Shown here piece by piece: positions 7,212-8,387 of a stretch of DNA of 8,387 nt. The stretch spans positions 1-8,387 of the forward strand of contig QKGY01000029.1 in NCBI GenBank assembly GCA_003250235.1, in the 5' to 3' direction. This stretch comes from Desulfuromonadaceae bacterium. Its GTDB lineage: Bacteria; Desulfobacterota; Desulfuromonadia; Desulfuromonadales; SZUA-540. The translations under genes were made by a program, and so were the position numbers. The notes beneath the pieces are model-generated. The model saw nothing but the letters and a program-made list of their open reading frames with translations. It searched no databases and was not told the origin of the DNA. Position 1 is the first letter of the stretch. Each line of letters opens with the position of its first letter.

Positions 7212-8387
7212 CGTGGAATCCTTTGGACGAGTTGTCGGATAAGCGGTGTTCGATTTCCTGGGCCATCCAGTCGCCGCCCAGCGCACGGGCGAGGCTGATG
7301 CGGTCGGAGAGGAGCTGCCGGCGGCTTTCGAGCAGCTGCTTTCTGGCATCGAAATAAAGCCCCTGAGCCGTGAGGACCGGAAGATAGTCGGACAGCCCCT
7401 GCAGATAACGGTCGGTGGAAAGTCTCAGCGCCGCATCGGAGGCCACCACCCGCTCCTGCAGGTAGCGAATGCGGTCCTCGCCGGTACGATTGCGGACCAG
7501 AGCATCTTCGACTTCCTGAAACGCAACCAGGACCGTTTTGTGATAACGGGCGAGGTTCTCGTCGAAGACGGCCTGGGTACGGTCCACTTCGGCTTTGCGG
7601 CGTCCCGCGTCGAAAAGGGGTTGCGAGGCTTTGACCAACAGGCTCCAGAAGGAGCCGGAAATGTCGCCGGTAGCAAAAGAGCTTCCGGTTTCGCCCAGAC
7701 TTGCCGTCAGGTTGAAGGACGGAAACCGATCGGCGATAGCGGCTGCTACCCGGGCATCGCTGGCCTGCAGGCGCAGCAGGGCGGCCTGAATGTCGGGTCT
7801 TCGCGCCAGCAGCTGCGAAGGAAGCCCGGCAGGGAAGGTCACCGGCGTAACCGGAAGTTGCCCGACGCCCAGAAGCCCCGGGCGCGGCGTCTGGCCGAGC
7901 AGTAGGGCGAGGGCGCTTTCGGCCGTAGCCAATCCCGCTTCATACTGGGGTCTGCGGGAACGGGCCGCGGAAAGGTTCTGGCGTGCCTGGTACAGGTCGA
8001 GCGCCGGGACGAGGCCTTCGCGGTAGCGCTGATCGACCAGAGCCTCCGTCTCGGCAAAAGAGGCGATGGTGCTGTCGGTGAGTTCGAGCTGTTGCCGCTG
8101 CTCGAGTCCCAGGTAATACAGATCGGCGACCTGGGCGCTGATGTTCATGGTGAGTGCGGCGAGGTCCAGGCGGGAGGCCGTTGCATCCAGCAGGGCCGCT
8201 TTGCTTCGCGAGGAGAGTTTTTTCCAGAGATCGACTTCATAGGCGGCCGCCAGCGACAAACGGTAGTTGTTGCCGGTGCTGTCGCCCAGAAAACTCGGTT
8301 GGCTGTCCCGTCCGGCCTGGGCCTCCAGGGTGAGGGCCGGCCATTGCGCCGATCGGGTCCCGCGCAGGGTCGCCTGAACCTGTTCGA
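7201..8387 (-). CDS. Outer-membrane factor of RND efflux, NodT/OprM family (partial, 5' end outside window)
   Basis: This is the C-terminal 394 residues of a TolC-like outer-membrane channel; members usually have about 450-500 residues, so the signal peptide and perhaps the lipobox lie beyond the right edge. The frame is open to base 8387, and a TTG at 8259 is internal. Visible residues 46-54 read AAAYEVDLW, the hallmark of the NodT/OprM/CusC group. They are followed by long amphipathic helices, then RRPDIQAALLRLQASDARVAAA (from about 195), FPSFNLTASLG, a second helical repeat, and GLSDYLPVLTAQ (about 330-341) near the end. These are the two structural repeats that build the trimeric barrel and periplasmic tunnel. 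It is the first visible gene of the efflux operon and ends with TAA inside the adaptor start region. The order outer-membrane factor, adaptor, pump differs from the frequent adaptor, pump, outer-membrane factor arrangement. Confidence 0.92.
   Translation of the reverse strand, partial: EQVQATLRGTRSAQWPALTLEAQAGRDSQPSFLGDSTGNNYRLSLAAAYEVDLWKKLSSRSKAALLDATASRLDLAALTMNISAQVADLYYLGLEQRQQLELTDSTIASFAETEALVDQRYREGLVPALDLYQARQNLSAARSRRPQYEAGLATAESALALLLGQTPRPGLLGVGQLPVTPVTFPAGLPSQLLARRPDIQAALLRLQASDARVAAAIADRFPSFNLTASLGETGSSFATGDISGSFWSLLVKASQPLFDAGRRKAEVDRTQAVFDENLARYHKTVLVAFQEVEDALVRNRTGEDRIRYLQERVVASDAALRLSTDRYLQGLSDYLPVLTAQGLYFDARKQLLESRRQLLSDRISLARALGGDWMAQEIEHRLSDNSSKGFHDVP

Noticed and set aside
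7212..7349. N-terminal extension of the adaptor by 46 residues from an upstream start at 7349
   Set aside because: The extension is low-complexity, overlaps the outer-membrane factor gene by about 150 nt, and would bury the membrane anchor; the ATG at 7211 has a good ribosome site.

Overview
The window is GC-rich, densely coding bacterial DNA. It looks like a core-genome segment of a Gram-negative, probably a Desulfuromonadales-type deltaproteobacterium (Geobacter/Desulfuromonas/Pelobacter relatives). That placement is inference: it rests on a full tripartite envelope efflux system, a short TtcA, a PilZ protein and a GlnE with strong family motifs. No rRNA, tRNA, mobile element, CRISPR array or sign of recent transfer is visible. 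There is no gene-free stretch longer than about 110 bases.

Layout. On the + strand, 1-1275 is the 3' part of glnE (glutamine synthetase adenylyltransferase), cut by the left edge. Every other gene is on the - strand. A 22-bp gap separates glnE from a convergent gene for a PilZ-domain protein (1298-1960), a candidate cyclic-di-GMP effector. A 107-bp AT-rich spacer (1961-2067) probably carries that gene's promoter. To its right lie four tightly packed - strand genes. In transcription order from the right edge they are an outer-membrane factor of the NodT/OprM type (cut by the right edge), a periplasmic adaptor (membrane fusion protein), an RND inner-membrane pump of 1058 residues, and a TtcA-type tRNA 2-thiocytidine synthetase.

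How they work together. The outer-membrane factor, adaptor and pump should form one inner-to-outer membrane efflux complex. The junctions support a single mRNA: an 11-nt overlap between outer-membrane factor and adaptor, a 4-nt ATGA overlap between adaptor and pump, and an 18-nt gap between pump and ttcA with a strong AGGAGG ribosome site in that gap. The substrate cannot be read from the sequence. The operon's promoter and any regulator lie beyond the right edge.

The points most worth a second look are the pump's TM10, where Asn-Asp replaces the lysine of the AcrB proton relay; the tRNA-thiolation gene at the end of an efflux operon; the PilZ protein's divergent ligand motif and unassigned N-terminal region; and the CxC cysteine pair in TtcA. 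I saw no convincing previously undescribed system here.
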